Below, in pieces: positions 21,211 to 32,560 of a stretch of DNA of 64,000 bases (positions are counted from its first letter, which is position 1; each line of letters begins with the position of its first letter). The notes beneath the pieces were generated by a model. The model worked only from the letters and a program-made list of their open reading frames with translations. It had not been told where the DNA came from and did no database searches. The position numbers and the translations under genes were made by a program. Source of the stretch: Timema cristinae (taxonomy: Eukaryota; Arthropoda; Insecta; Phasmatodea; Timematidae); NCBI GenBank assembly GCA_039000515.1, contig JBCFYV010000100.1:54497433-54561432 (forward strand), given 5' to 3'.

Positions 21211-21261
21211 TGCAAGGATCATGTATCACGTGACCTTGACCACGCCCCTCCTGTGACGTCA
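21211..21261. promoter_or_regulatory. Candidate enhancer/promoter cluster: E-box, nuclear-receptor site, GC box, CRE
   Basis: In about 50 bp: CACGTG (21227-21232), TGACCTTGA (21231-21239, reverse of the FTZ-F1/ERR-type TCAAGGTCA), CACGCCCC (21241-21248, KLF/Sp-type) and the palindromic CRE TGACGTCA (21254-21261). This combination is unusual in the surrounding A+T-rich sequence. No coding start was found next to it. Confidence 0.3.
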
Positions 21262-21410
21262 CTTGATATGGTGGCAGCTCCCGAGTCGAGGGAAGGGGGG
21301 TGTATAAAGCTACAATTTTTTTCCTCCATCATGTCTTCTGGAAATCTAGTAGTCGGTTTCTAGGCGAAATGTTTGGAGAGTATATTTTCTTAAGTACTAA
21401 TTTAAAATAA

Positions 21411-21663
21411 CCCACTTCGCTGGTAGAGTGGTCTGACGCGCTACTCTCGTGTAGGAATAGACTGCCGATGATGGGGAGATCGAGGTTCGAATCTCCGTCG
21501 GGTGTACCGAGGGAGTTTTTCAACAATGGTTTCCCCACTCACCCTCCACGCAAATGTGGGTACACTTCACCTAAATATAACCTTACTATTCCCTAAAACC
21601 ATTCGCGTGTTTAGGTACATAAGCGTATAATCCGAACGGGTAGTAAGACGCGGTGATAAAAAA
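21411..21663 (+). mobile_element. SINE-B copy
   Basis: Full length, ACCCACTTCGCTGGTAGAGT to GACGCGGTGATAAAA, with a perfect B box. Immediately followed by a reverse copy. Confidence 0.9.
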
Positions 21664-21669
21664 AGGGGG

Positions 21670-21872
21670 ATCATACGCATACAGACTAATGACGGTAATT
21701 TGTTAGAGATGAGAAAAGTTGATTTATAGGAAGTGTATCCTCATTTACAAAGAAACCAGTTTAGAAAAAAAAAACCACCCCAAACCATGGATTCGAGCCA
21801 TGACCTCTGCATCACCGTCAGTACCAGTATATCGCGAGAGTGACGTGTTGAAACGTTCGGCCTCCGAAGCGG
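21670..21872 (-). mobile_element. SINE-B copy
   Basis: Reverse copy with degraded tail (ACGCATACAGACTAATGACG) and head ending CCTCCGAAGCGGG. Forms a tail-to-tail inverted pair with the copy at 21411. Confidence 0.75.
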
Positions 21873-22429
21873 GCTGTCAACGCAATAAGATTATCTCAAT
21901 TTGACAACTTTTATCGGAACTTGAAGAAACTGTTGACCAACCAATCGAACTAACCCCCTCGTTTCTCTGTATGTAACCAATCACGTTCCAGTTTAAGGGG
22001 TGAAAAGTTTATTTCTGTCAGATTTCATTTCCTTGAACATTACTTTCTTCTTTTAACAAAACTTTTATCTTCCTATCTCCTGACATTATTTCTATAATTC
22101 GTCATCTTTCCACCCCTACGACCCTCTTACACCCGTCTCCAACCCCCCACCCCACCCCTTTTTTTTCAATCAATTTGTCAGAAAGCATTTTGTGAACCGG
22201 GAAAGATATAAGAAAATGTCTCTGGTTGCTAAAAATAATAGCAAAGGGGAAATAAATCGAATGGACGAGAAAAATTCTTTGAGCAATTTGCGAATTACGA
22301 ACCTTAGATTTATAATATCAGTAACTTCAGGATTTTGTTTTGTCCTATTCTTAGAAAACTCATCTTATTATAATATTTGCATTGTTTGTTTTATTCACTT
22401 GAATAATAAAACATTGATTAATTGATGAT
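21873..22429. other. No recognised feature
   Basis: A+T-rich with a C-rich/T-rich stretch at 22120-22170. The + ORF at 22192-22425 is A+T-driven and unsupported. Confidence 0.4.
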
Positions 22430-22675
22430 TAGCAGATTAAGTGGCTGAACGGTCTAAGGCGTCATTCAGTGTTAGATTGACCTGCTTATGATAGGGATAT
22501 CAGGGTTCGAATCCCGGTTAGATCTACCGAGGGTTGGTTATTTTACTAAAGGGTTTTCCACTCTTATTTAATGCAAATGCGGATACACTGTCTCTAAAAA
22601 GCAACCTTTCTCATCCCTAGCTCATCATTATAGTAATTAGTATTTATGTGTAATAACCCGAACGGGTAGTAAGAC
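22430..22675 (+). mobile_element. SINE-B copy
   Basis: Head GTGGCTGAACGGTCTAAGGC is the closest in the window to a tRNA-Leu D-arm. B box GGTTCGAATCC is perfect. The tail ends at AAGACATAATG. Confidence 0.85.
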
Positions 22676-23436
22676 ATAATGACGCACACAAAATAAGTCC
22701 TTTATTTGTTGTGAATGTGCCTTGATGAGGAATTATGTTGTGAGCAAGCCCTGATAACATACTGAGAATGTGCTACTGTCGTCGTTATAAATTGTGTTGG
22801 GGTTGTGTGTGGAGGGGGGAGGCTGATGAAGTTGATACAGAAGTTATGGCGTGGTGTGACGATACCATCTTGTGATGCATCTCACCACATAATATCAACA
22901 CACACACCACCCCTACTTCCCACCCTTGATTATCTAGTTCTTACCCCGTGTACTCCAAAACACACAGCCAACCTTGGTACAGTCTACCACAAAAAAACAA
23001 AACAGGAACCCAACATATTTTTTTGTTAGTACCACATCTTACTACCCGTTCACAGCACTGCACACTTCGATATCTTGAACCACGGCAACAGAACATAAAA
23101 CAACACACCAGTCCATCTAGAATTGGGGATATGTTCCGAGGGTCATCATTAACGGTCCTACATCACAGAAAGTGCTCGCTATAATTACGTGTGGAGTGTC
23201 GCGCACCTAACTCCTATGCAAATTGTTGTACACGCATGCTTGCACAGCTTTGCTCTCAAGGTGCTGTACATTGAAACTTTGAGCACAATGTTATCAGCAT
23301 AGTTTGAAGGTTTTCCATAATATATAGATATTTTTATAATGTTTTATGTCGCAAGGTACATAAAAAGCTACGATATAATGATCAAATTATATCAATGTAT
23401 TGAATTACGTTGGTCTGAACAAATTTAAAGGTTGTA
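22676..23436. other. No recognised gene; small SINE tail fragment inside
   Basis: Only 23027-23052 (TACCACATCTTACTACCCGT) matches a family (reverse SINE tail). The overlapping + ORFs at 22805-23184 lack support. Confidence 0.4.
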
Positions 23437-23839
23437 TTAAGGTGGGGATGTAGAAAACTCAATAAAATGTCATTGTTTTTGTAGTTTTTATATCAACAAA
23501 TTTTTTTGGTCAAAAGAAATACAATATTGCTCCAGTAGAAACATATAGTTTAATTTTCTCCACTTGGTGATATCAACAGTTGTTGAATATCTGTAAAGGA
23601 TGTCCTGGAGTTTAATGACACATTTTTCCCTTCATTCAAAAAGTTTCTCATCTAATGCCGCCATGCTCATGACACATTTAACAAATTTTGATATCAAAAT
23701 GTGAAGAAAAGTAAGTTTTATGTTTGTACTGGAACAATATTGTATTTACTTTAGTAAAAAAAAAAAAAGTTTTGCCATTCAAAACTGAAAAAAAAAACAC
23801 TAGCCCTTTCTCGCGTCCTCTTCTATTCCACCTTTAAGA
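23437..23839 (+). mobile_element. MITE-2 copy, diverged palindrome
   Basis: Bounded by TTAAGGTGGGG and CCACCTTTAA. Inner arms match the copy at 62.4 kb (CAACAGTTGTTGAATATCTG, GCTCATGACA) but have decayed, so the long hairpin is now imperfect. Confidence 0.7.
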
Positions 23840-24544
23840 TCACGAGTTTGACAGTCAAAATTTTCACAAAAAACCATTTGTCTTTAATTATGTTTTTATT
23901 TTAACCTTTTTTTTACATCTTCTGCTAGTTACTACCAGTCCTATCGCGAGTGTACTATAGGAAGAAAGCGTCAAAAACCCAATTGTAATATAAAAACACA
24001 GGATTTATACGAGTTATCGAATGAATATTAATGAAAAGGTTTTGGCAGAAAAAGGAAGAGGGAGGGGAGGGGGGGTCGGAAAGTACAACGAAATAACAAA
24101 CTCGTTCAAATTGAAAAATGCTCGCCGGAAATGTTGCTCGGAAGTCGCAAGAATAGATGTTTTTGGGTGCATTTAGTTAAGTACCTCTTTAACCCCTCCC
24201 CCCCTTTTCCCCTCCCTGAAACCCTGGCTTCCTGTGAGCCTCCCCCTCACCCCTTTACCATCCGAATGTCAGAGAGGCGCATGCGAGATGGTCCGTGATT
24301 CGACGACCGACAAGGTTCAAAGTTTCTGTCGAAGACTTACGGCCTCTTCGCACGCGATATGTGAGTTTAAACAAAAAAAAAAAGTGGATTCCGGACAGTG
24401 GAGGGGGTGGTAACGCCCTCGTTCACCCCATCCTCATGTTCGCGTGGGTCAAGTGGCTAACTACACGTCTAAAAGAACCCTTGATCACTTCCTTACTGTC
24501 TGATTTAGAATAGGAGGAACATTTTCGAAAATTATATATTATTT
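23840..24544. other. No recognised feature
   Basis: Includes a G-rich patch (24060-24080) and a short + ORF (24295-24513) with no splice support. Confidence 0.4.
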
Positions 24545-24640
24545 AACACTTGAAATGTAGCCTATTCATACGTCAAGTTAAGTGATCTGTAGCTATATCT
24601 TTCGATGGATATTTTCAATATCTATTAAGAAAAAAAAAGT
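24545..24640 (-). mobile_element. MITE-5 fragment
   Basis: ATTCATACGTCAAGTTAAGT, GATCTGTAGCT, then an A run, as in the other reverse copies. Confidence 0.5.
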
Positions 24641-24724
24641 TTGTATTTTATTCAAGATTTTTTCCACAAGAATACTTATTTAAGTGACACCTTTATTACT
24701 TCCCATCCGGTTTATTCACATATA

Positions 24725-24830
24725 TTACCATTTTTTATCTTTAAAATATTTACTTTACAACCATTACTGTTTCCAGCATTTGGTCAGTTTTTTTGTTCAA
24801 GCTATATATTGCAAGAACTGTACTAGCTCC
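24725..24830 (+). repeat. Interspersed repeat, partner at 35.8 kb
   Basis: CTGTTTCCAGCATTTGGTCA and TTGTTCAAGCTATATATT recur at 35821-35880. Class unknown. Confidence 0.45.
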
Positions 24831-24839
24831 ATATACCTT

Positions 24840-25012
24840 ATAATCTGACTTAAGACTAGGACAGGCACAACATCCAGTCCCCAACCGTTAATTCATCACT
24901 GTGAAAGGGTAAACCCATATTTTCATCAATTATACATTTTCAGTTATGCCGGGAATCGAATCCGGGACCTCAGTAGGCAGACAAGCTAGGAACTGAGCTA
25001 AGGTGTTGGACC
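24840..25012 (-). mobile_element. SINE-C copy
   Basis: Reverse copy: body TTAAGACTAGGACAGGCACA, TTAATTCATCACTGTGAAAG, then a tRNA-like head GGGAATCGAATCCGGGACC and AACTGAGCTAAGG. The sense head resembles tRNA-Lys. It abuts a hAT-like MITE. Confidence 0.75.
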
Positions 25013-25013
25013 C

Positions 25014-25396
25014 CGGTGTTTGTTTACTCAACTTGACCACTGAAATTCCCGATTTCCCCCGATCATTTCCTAAAATTCCCGGATCAAAAGTATGTCACCT
25101 TCTTACACCCCCCCCCCCCCCAGTTAAAAAAAAGATGAATGATAATAAGTTTTAAGATTTAAATAAACATGTTTTTTATATTTATATTAACAAAGTCTAC
25201 TAAGAATTATAAAATATATTACACAGCTACAAAAATAAGGTTTGAATCACATTGTAATGTATATTTCATATTTTGAGTAAAATAACATTTTCCCAGACTT
25301 GTTTAGGTAATATACAAATTCCCGGCCCAATACTGTTTTTCCCCGATCACTTCAAATTCCCGGCTATTTCCGATTTTCCCGGATGGTAGACACTCT
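25014..25396 (+). mobile_element. MITE-3 (hAT-like) copy
   Basis: Left end GGTGTTTGTTTACTCAACTT; right end CCCGGATGGTAGACACTC. Interior is rich in AATTCCCGG phrases, which occur at both ends. It matches the copy at 59.9 kb. Terminal sequence of the CAGGGTGTCTAC type is typical of hAT elements. Confidence 0.75.
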
Positions 25397-25540
25397 AAGG
25401 ACCTTCTTTTAAAATATATATTTTTCAATTTGGTTGTTTTTTTAAAAAAAAAAAGAAAGAAAAGGGAAATGGTCTAAGTTGCCTAAATTCAACTGTTTTT
25501 GTAAATTAGAATTAGGAACACTATACCACGATGCAACGTC

Positions 25541-26080
25541 TGGTTCTAGCTGTATTACCTACCTAAGTTAGGTGTTATCTGTGAGGTGAGATGGGCTCTT
25601 AAGACGTCTGGTTCTAGCTGTATTACCTACCTAAGTTAGGTGTTATCTGTGGGTGAGACGGGCTCTTAAGACGTCTGGTTCTAGCTGTATTACCTACCTA
25701 AGTAAGGTGTTATCTGTGGGGTGAGACGGGCTCTTAAGACGTCTGGTTCTAGCTGCATTACCTACCTAAGTTAGGTGTTATCTGTGGGTGAGACGGGCTC
25801 TTAAGACGTCTGGTTCTAGCTGTATTAACTACCTAAGTTAGGTGTTATCTGTGGGGTGAGACGGGCTCTTAAGACGTCTGGTTCTAGCTGTACTTACCTA
25901 CCTAAGTTAGGTATTATCTGTGAGGTGAGACGGGCTCTTAAGACGTCTGGTTCTAGCTGTATTACCTACCTAAGTTAGGTGTTATCTGTGGAGTGAGACG
26001 GGCTCTTAAGAAGTCTGGTTCTAGCTGTATTACCTACCTAAGATAGGTGTTATCTGTGGAGTGAGACGGGCTCTTAACCT
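25541..26080 (+). repeat. 68-bp minisatellite, 8 units (locus 1)
   Basis: The unit runs GACGTCTGGTTCTAGCTGTA, TTACCTACCTAAGTTAGGTG, TTATCTGTGGGGTGAGACGG, GCTCTTAA. It holds two palindromic spots, CCTAAGTTAGG and AGACGTCT. The array begins AACGTCTGGTTC and ends GGGCTCTTAA. The same unit forms a 14-copy array at 44.77 kb. Confidence 0.95.
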
Positions 26081-26585
26081 GAGCTCCTAAACTGTAATAA
26101 TCTACTAATGTGTCGCCGAGGACTAAACCATTGACCTACCGACCCACCCAGTTATGACGACGCATCATTCTCATCAAAATGTGAAATGTCATATATAAGA
26201 AATGACTTATGAAAATAAAAAGTTTGACTTAAGCCCATTTTACTTTTACTATCTCAAGTACAATAACATTAACTCTAAGACTTCAACTGGCAAGTTCATT
26301 TTCATTGATTTATGAACAATGCATCATGGGAGCGGAGATAATAATGGTTTAGACTCCTGTCAACAGAATAATCTAAAAATATATCATGTTTTCATAAGAT
26401 GAAAAATATAAGGAAAGGAAAATCCGAGCTCCCTTTTCAAAATCCATCGAACAATCATCATTGAGTTTTATTTGTTCATTCAAGTATATGACGTCCGAAG
26501 ATTAATCACAGAATGAAAAAAAAAAAGAAAGAAATAGTAGTACGATTATTAATAAAAGATTCTATGTATATTTTTTATTTGGGGG
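26081..26585. other. No recognised feature
   Basis: A+T-rich sequence between the 68-bp array and a SINE-C copy. Confidence 0.4.
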
Positions 26586-26772
26586 AATTTAACGTGCACT
26601 TTCTGAACTTATTTATTATACAATCACACGTACTGCCCCCCCCCCCCCCTCCCGTTAATTCATCACTGTGAAAGGGGTAAAAGAACCATATTTAATCAAT
26701 AATATATCGGGAATCGAACTCTGAATCATTATCTCGGTAGGAAGACACGTTAGCAACTGACACAGGGCTATA
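26586..26772 (-). mobile_element. SINE-C copy
   Basis: Starts with the family tail (TTTAACGTGCACTTTCTGAA), then a C14 tract, GTTAATTCATCACTGTGAAA, and a decayed tRNA-like head (ATCGGGAATCGAACTC). Confidence 0.65.
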
Positions 26773-26879
26773 CCATCAAAGTAATTTAACCTAAGACAGT
26801 TTTATTTTGTCACACTGTCATGGCTACAACATTTTTATCATAAACACTTGAAATTAAATAATATTTAGTTATAATAGTT

Positions 26880-26933
26880 TATAAGTCGTGTGCAGAGATA
26901 ATAAGTCGATTTAGAAAGTGCACGTTAAACACT
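26880..26933 (+). mobile_element. SINE-C tail fragment
   Basis: AATAAGTCGATTTAGAAAGT and GCACGTTAAA match the end of the family, as in the + copy at 34.7 kb. Confidence 0.4.
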
Positions 26934-27034
26934 ACAAATGAATCAATATTGATAATGTTTTAATTACCTTTTATTGCTTAGTTATAAATATAGTAAAGGT
27001 TATCTAATTTTTAAAATAGTAATTTACTGACCTG

Positions 27035-27165
27035 TTTTAAAAAAAAAGGGCGACAAGGGAATTTCCAGGACAGCCTAAAAAAATTCAAGGAAAAGCTAGA
27101 CAAAATAATAAATTCCATCACATTTCCAGTCCTGGAAGAGATATTTTAAAATTCCAGGCTTTCTA
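27035..27165 (+). mobile_element. hAT-like MITE remnant
   Basis: GGGAATTTCCAGGACAGCC at one end and TTCCAGTCCTGGAAGAG with AAAATTCCAGGCTTTCTAC at the other suggest a diverged relative of MITE-3. Ends are not clear. Confidence 0.35.
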
Positions 27166-27284
27166 CGACGACGCGTAGTAATCCTGCGGTAATGTTATAG
27201 TGCTAGGTGTGTTTTTTTTAAAGTAAGAACATGGCAAGAGGAACGTTATCTGAAGGTTACAAAATTTACTAAAAATTATTTTAA

Positions 27285-27350
27285 TATATTCATAAGTAAA
27301 GTCGTATGATCTAACACTTTTGTAAGATATTATCGATGTTGATCGCAAAA
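27285..27350 (-). mobile_element. MITE-5 fragment
   Basis: ATTCATAAGTAAAGTCGTAT, GATCTAACACTTTTG, ATCGATGTTGATCGCAAA match the reverse family copies. Confidence 0.45.
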
Positions 27351-27731
27351 GAAAAAAACACCTTTCATATCGTTGTCTTACTATACATTCTCGAGATGTA
27401 CTTGAACCGACGGTAAATGTGTCTCTCAGGGGTTGGTAGTCATGATTACCCTCAAGTGACGACAACGTTTGTAAGGAAATGAAGTCGTTTCATTCACTAT
27501 GGGGCGAGTATTTTTTACTTTATTATCTCACCCAGGGGCGCTCTCCTTAAAACCGGTCGTTAGATACTGGTGAAATGTACGCGGGGTCTTTCACCCAAGA
27601 GGATACTCAAATAATATTCAAAAGTGACGCAAGTAAAACCTATATTACCTACCAGTAGCTTGAGCGTCACCGCTCCACTTAACGACATCTCCGCGATTAT
27701 TCACTTGAAACTCAACATGTCGGTACCTGGC
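27351..27731. other. No recognised feature
   Basis: The minus ORF at 27163-27465 spans repeat and unique sequence and is unsupported. Confidence 0.4.
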
Positions 27732-27733
27732 TA

Positions 27734-27870
27734 CAGTAGCCCCGTGGCTTCTGACTGTCAACATTTAGGTATATACCTACATTTTTACTGTCATAAGTGA
27801 CAGCTGCTAAACACATGTTTTTTCAGATCATATGGTTCGGCGTAAGGATACATAAGCCATTGGGCTACTG
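27734..27870 (+). mobile_element. MITE-1 copy, internally deleted, with TA target duplication
   Basis: Left end CAGTAGCCCCGTGGCTTCT and right end GGGCTACTG are flanked on both sides by TA (27732-27733 and 27871-27872). About 100 bp of the left arm are missing. Confidence 0.85.
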
Positions 27871-28032
27871 TACCTAGGTTACAAACTCAATCATCATGAA
27901 TGAACAATTATTGAACATTTAATGTAAAATTCAAGATAACTTTCTTTAGAGATTCTGTACGTACAACGCTATACATTTTGCATAAGTTTTTTTTTACAGT
28001 CCCTTAGCCGTGACAAAGTTAATTCTTCTTTA

Positions 28033-28280
28033 TCACCGCATCTTACTTCTCGTTCGGGTTATAAGCATCTATATACTAATTACCCTAATGATTTTAGGGA
28101 TTTGGAAGGTTATATTTAGATTAACTGTACCTGTATTCGCGTGGAGGGAGAGTGGAAAACCATTTTGGTAAAACAGCCCTCAATACACCCGACAGAGATT
28201 CGAACTTTAATCTCCCCATCATCGGCAGTCTAGTCTACTGCGAGAGTAGCACGTTAGAGCATGCGGCCGCTGAAGCGGGT
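28033..28280 (-). mobile_element. SINE-B copy
   Basis: Full-length reverse copy, TCACCGCATCTTACTTCTCG to CCGCTGAAGCGGGT. Confidence 0.85.
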
Positions 28281-28637
28281 ATTTATTATTATTAGTTTGC
28301 ACTCTCTAAGTTATTTTCTTAATTGTTTGGATTCATCCAAAATCTTCTTTGTTTACGTCTTGTATCTGTAATAATATAGAACCAAATCCTCCCGGCACTT
28401 GGGCCACCAGATATTAAATTAATAAATATTAGATATTCTAGAAGACCTAAGAAGGTATTAGCAAGCTAGATACTAAGAAAGTGCTTGAAATTACCCCAAT
28501 TTCACGTACCATAGTGTGAGAAACGTACGTAACCAGCACCCCCCCCCCCCCCTTCAACACTAACCTGTCCAATCACAGTTGAGCAGATCCACGGGCGAAA
28601 AGCCTAGTAATAAAGTAAAATGTTATCATTTTTTTTA

Positions 28638-28674
28638 AAGCACCGCTTCTTACTACCCGTTCGAGTTATAACCC
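28638..28674 (-). mobile_element. SINE tail fragment
   Basis: GCACCGCTTCTTACTACCCG and TTCGAGTTATA only, next to a T run: another tail-only piece, adjacent to a MITE-5-like AAAATGTTATCA. No target duplication found. Confidence 0.55.
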
Positions 28675-29339
28675 TGCCCCATACAACTTTAGATTAATTT
28701 CATGAAATTGTGCAAATATTTTATTGAATACACCGGCCAAATTTTCTACGTGTCCACCATATACTTTTCTATCAAAGCAAACGTTTCTCGAAATTCTTGA
28801 CATCTTTGGAAAAAATATCGATATATTTTTTCAATTTTTTTTTAACTCAATTTCAATAGGGGTGGTGGGCGCAGGGTTGGCAACCCCTGGTCTAAAGCGA
28901 CCATATGAGGATAACAATTTGCTTTCAAAAGCCATGAACTATACAGTCATTTAGGGAAGTGTTACTAACACTTTTGATTATTGATAATATAGTATTAGTA
29001 AGAAAATAATAATTATTCCCTCATTAGTGACTTTGAATCAATGTTTGTAATAAACATCTTCTGCTAGTTGCCAGTTACCACCCCTCCTACGTTGGTCAGA
29101 CTGCACCTTTTCAAATTGTGTTACTTCTGTGAGAAGACCTACCTATAGCACCTGCAGATATAATAAACACACTACGTTGTACAGATATGTATGATGTATT
29201 GCCTATCTGATCTATCTCACGGCGCTAAGAGCAAGTTAATATAATTTAATCCAGTAATTACTATCGAGGTTAACCTTAAACTAAGGCACAGGATTAAAAA
29301 AGAGAATTTGGAGATAATTCATCAGAGTTCACCTGGGGA
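28675..29339. other. No recognised feature
   Basis: The short + ORF at 28724-28954 has no supporting signal. Confidence 0.4.
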
Positions 29340-29470
29340 GCTCGAAACTATTTTACGAAGTGGGTTGCATCTTATCTTGACGTAACTAAGCAGTCTAAGC
29401 ACTATCACATTTAGACACCAATGTACGAAATAGAGAGGGAAGAAAATGAGTAGTTCACCCTGAGAAGGCT
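29340..29470 (-). repeat. Interspersed repeat, inverted partner of 9.3 kb
   Basis: Reverse complement matches 9305-9460, including ACACCAATGTACGAAATAG and AGGGAAGAAAATGAGTAG. Confidence 0.6.
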
Positions 29471-29901
29471 CTGGTCTACCTCTTGATCCCCCTTCCCTAT
29501 TCCGCTAACGAGTTTACACACTCGCTATGTTATTTGCGTCTTATAAACAATGACTTGCTTTTTAAAATTACCTTTTTCTTGTTTCCTGTTCTAGATAGAA
29601 ATATGCTACCATAGACTTTTTAATCTTCATCCTGGCAGAAATATTACTACTGGACATTTTCGTGAATAAAAAAAATGAGCTATAGACGATTAAAAAAATT
29701 TCAAAAACTACTTTAGTCTAATAAAATAGCTTTGTAATTAAGACTTTTCTTAGCATTTTTAAGAGTGAATGGTTCCTGTGTCAAATGTTAAATCTTTAGA
29801 GCTCACAAAATAAAACGTAAAATATATTTATATGAGAAATTCTATCTTGACTTGCTGTGACGTCACAGGTAGGCAATGTTGTCACTCATAATAGAGTCAA
29901 T

Positions 29902-30150
29902 TAACTGCTTCAGTGGCCGCATGGTTTAAGGCGTCAATCTCGTGTTAATACTGAACTGCCGATGACAGGGAGACCGAGGTTCGAATCTAGGTAAGGTGTA
30001 CTGAGAGTGTTTTGTTTCCAAAATAGTTTTCCACTCTCCCTCTACGCAAATGCAGGTACATTCCTTCTAAATTCAAACTTATTCATTCCTAACCCATGTA
30101 GTTAGTACATATGCGTATAACCTGAACAGGTATTAAGTGAAAAATAAATA
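29902..30150 (+). mobile_element. SINE-B copy
   Basis: Head TGCTTCAGTGGCCGCATGGT, perfect B box GGTTCGAATCT, tail with the C-to-T changes typical of CpG decay (AACCTGAACAGGT). Confidence 0.9.
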
Positions 30151-30162
30151 ACTTTTTTTTTC

Positions 30163-30352
30163 GTCCCAGCGCCTTAGTACGAGTTCATTTTATATGCACG
30201 AGTCAAGGATGAGGAAGGAAGCATTTTAAGAGATAGTCTACACGCATTTGCCTGGAAGGAGCCTGGGAAACCTGCCCTCAGCAGACGTACCCCGATCTTT
30301 CCATTCATCAGCAGACCAGTCTAACACGAGAGTGACGCCCTTCGCGCCCCTA
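30163..30352 (-). mobile_element. SINE-B copy, diverged
   Basis: Reverse copy (GCGCCTTAGTACGAGTTC, CGCATTTGCCTGGAAGG, CACGAGAGTGACGCC). Tail-to-tail inverted pair with the preceding copy. Confidence 0.65.
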
Positions 30353-30819
30353 TGTCCATGTAATCTTATGGAGAGGCTGTACACGACAACATTATCAACA
30401 TTATCGCGGCGACAACCAACATTTCGGTGCGCAAAACAGTTGCGCACTCGTCTCCAGATGTGGCATTGTTGGTCAGTCTTTCGAAAGGTTGTTTTTTAAA
30501 TAGGTGTATAGTATTTTTGTAGGGTAAAAATGTATATCAGCTTTAAGTATGACATTGTGACCTTGATAGAATTGGTAGAGTTAAAAATCTTGAGGTTTAC
30601 TCCTCAATGGATTCAAATTTTATGAAACTGGACAAAATGGGGCAATTAAAAAGGTCGACCCTACTCACAAAACTACCTTCCTCTCAGAGGCCGACAACGA
30701 TACCGATAATATCGGTACGTATACAACCGCCCTTATACACAACGCTATGAGATGGAAGTATTCGAGAATAAGGTCCCAGGAATGTTCTCATCAGGTTCCT
30801 AATAATGACAAACTAGACC

Positions 30820-31076
30820 CAGTGTGTCTCTTACTGTCCCAGTCGGAGGAAGAGGGTGGGGGGTGGGGGGAGGTAGATATATCGTCACTTCCTGTAGAAG
30901 TTAGATTACACGTAGAGAGAAACTATAGCTCGGCACCGTCTAGAACTAACTTGCGTGGACACTTTGCGCCCAGAGGACCTATATCTAGACTGTCTCATTC
31001 AATACACTTGTTACCACCAGAATGCGGCGTTGATTCTACAGCCAACAGATCTGAAACTTTTTTTTTACTTATCTGA
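30820..31076 (+). other. Open segment with one good acceptor; possible exon
   Basis: GTGTGTCTCTTACTGTCCCAG at 30820-30841 is a good acceptor. The frame after it reads SEEEGGGWGEVDISSLPVEV, then RLHVERNYSSAPSRTNLRG and onward to a stop at 31074. No clear donor follows, and its phase does not fit exon 3 of the unrecognised gene. It might be a terminal exon of something else, a decayed exon, or chance. Confidence 0.2.
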
Positions 31077-31397
31077 CGTCATTGGTCGAATATAGCTTGG
31101 ATTTAAAATGCATAATAGTAGAATTTTGGTCGTGTGTGGGGGATCAAATTACATCACATGCACTTTGAAATGTTGGTTTTATCTGTTACAGATGGCAATT
31201 GCGTGGCATGCTAAGGCTTGGACTAGTAGTAAAATAAAGATTTAGTCCATCCCTCCAGTTGTAGCCATGTTTTGGACATGTGTGGTCTAGGAGTAATAAG
31301 TATGTAGTTTATTCGATTGAAAACTCCGGTAATCAACATGGTTTGGTCATGCGTAGTCTCGTCTTGTGTGATTCCTCTATGACAGGATTATAAGGTT
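31077..31397. other. No recognised feature
   Basis: Unique sequence before a SINE-A insertion. Confidence 0.4.
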
Positions 31398-31407
31398 AAT
31401 AATTACA

Positions 31408-31679
31408 TTATTATTATTATTAGCACCGCGTCTTACTACCCATTCGGTTATACGCACTTACGCTAATGTGTAATGGTAGGGTGATTGTGAGATGAAATGA
31501 AGGACCTACAGTTTAACGTGGAATCCGAACCACGGTGGTGGCCTGGCATTCTCCACATTCACAAGAAGTCTTGTCAGAGGTGAAGGAAGGGTTTGGTAAT
31601 CAGATAAATCTTTGCCGGACCGAGGATTGAACCCCGGCCGCCAGCATAGAAGTCTGACACCTTACCCCTAGACCACCTC
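31408..31679 (-). mobile_element. SINE-A copy with target duplication
   Basis: Flanked by identical AATAATTACA (31398-31407 and 31680-31689). The head stops at GACCACCT, a few bases short of the usual CAGGTCACC. Confidence 0.95.
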
Positions 31680-31721
31680 AATAATTACAATCAGGGTTAG
31701 GATGATGCTTTGTCTTATATA

Positions 31722-31845
31722 ATTGGTTCCTCCCTTTTTTACAAGCGAATGTGGGTACATTTTATTTAAAATTATACCATCTTCGTTCCTAGCTCATTAG
31801 TATGAATATGAAGATAGCTCGGACGGGTAGTAAGACGTGGCGAGA
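31722..31845 (+). mobile_element. SINE-B fragment (body and tail)
   Basis: GAATGTGGGTACATTTTATT and GACGGGTAGTAAGACGTGGC remain; the head is gone. Confidence 0.55.
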
Positions 31846-32099
31846 GCTCACATACACACACACAAAATTCCCAACACTCCCCTGGAAACAGGAGGGGAAA
31901 TTAGAACACAAAAAACCATCTTCAATCGACCAGGCTGGGAGTCGAACTATAATCCTTTCAGGTGAAAAGTCAGACCCCCCACCCCCCTTACGTCTCGAGC
32001 TTAACACGTCGTTATCAGTTTAACTCCTCTTCCCTTTCTGGCTCACTGATCAGGAACATAGAGTAGACTCTCACATAAAATGTTGTGACACACGTTACT

Positions 32100-32364
32100 A
32101 TTATCAGCACCGCGTCTTACTACCCGTCCAGGTTATATGCACTTACGCTAATGTGTAATGGTAGGGTGATCGTGAGATGAAATGGAGGACCTACAGTTTA
32201 ACGTGGAATCCGAACCACGGTGGAGGCCTGGCATTCCCCACATTCACAAGATGTCTATTCAGAGGTGAAGGAAGGGTTTGGTAATCAGATAAATATGTGC
32301 CGGGACCGAGGATTGAACCCCGGCCGCCAGCACAGAAGTCTGACACTTTACCCCTAGACCACCC
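32100..32364 (-). mobile_element. SINE-A copy with target duplication
   Basis: Flanked by ACACGTTACT (32090-32099 and 32365-32374). The head ends GACCACCC. Confidence 0.95.
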
Positions 32365-32560
32365 ACACGTTACTCTTTATTGCCAGAGCATCATGGGTGT
32401 GATACATGAATACCTTCATTGTCCAAGAACCAATCAGATCCGTTTTACCTTCTATATGTCTATGTATCTGTCTATAGGTCAGTCCATCTATAGGTATGTC
32501 CCCGGAGCTGCAAATAAAACGGTTAATTAGATTATTCGTTCAAACTTGATTTTTTTTATA

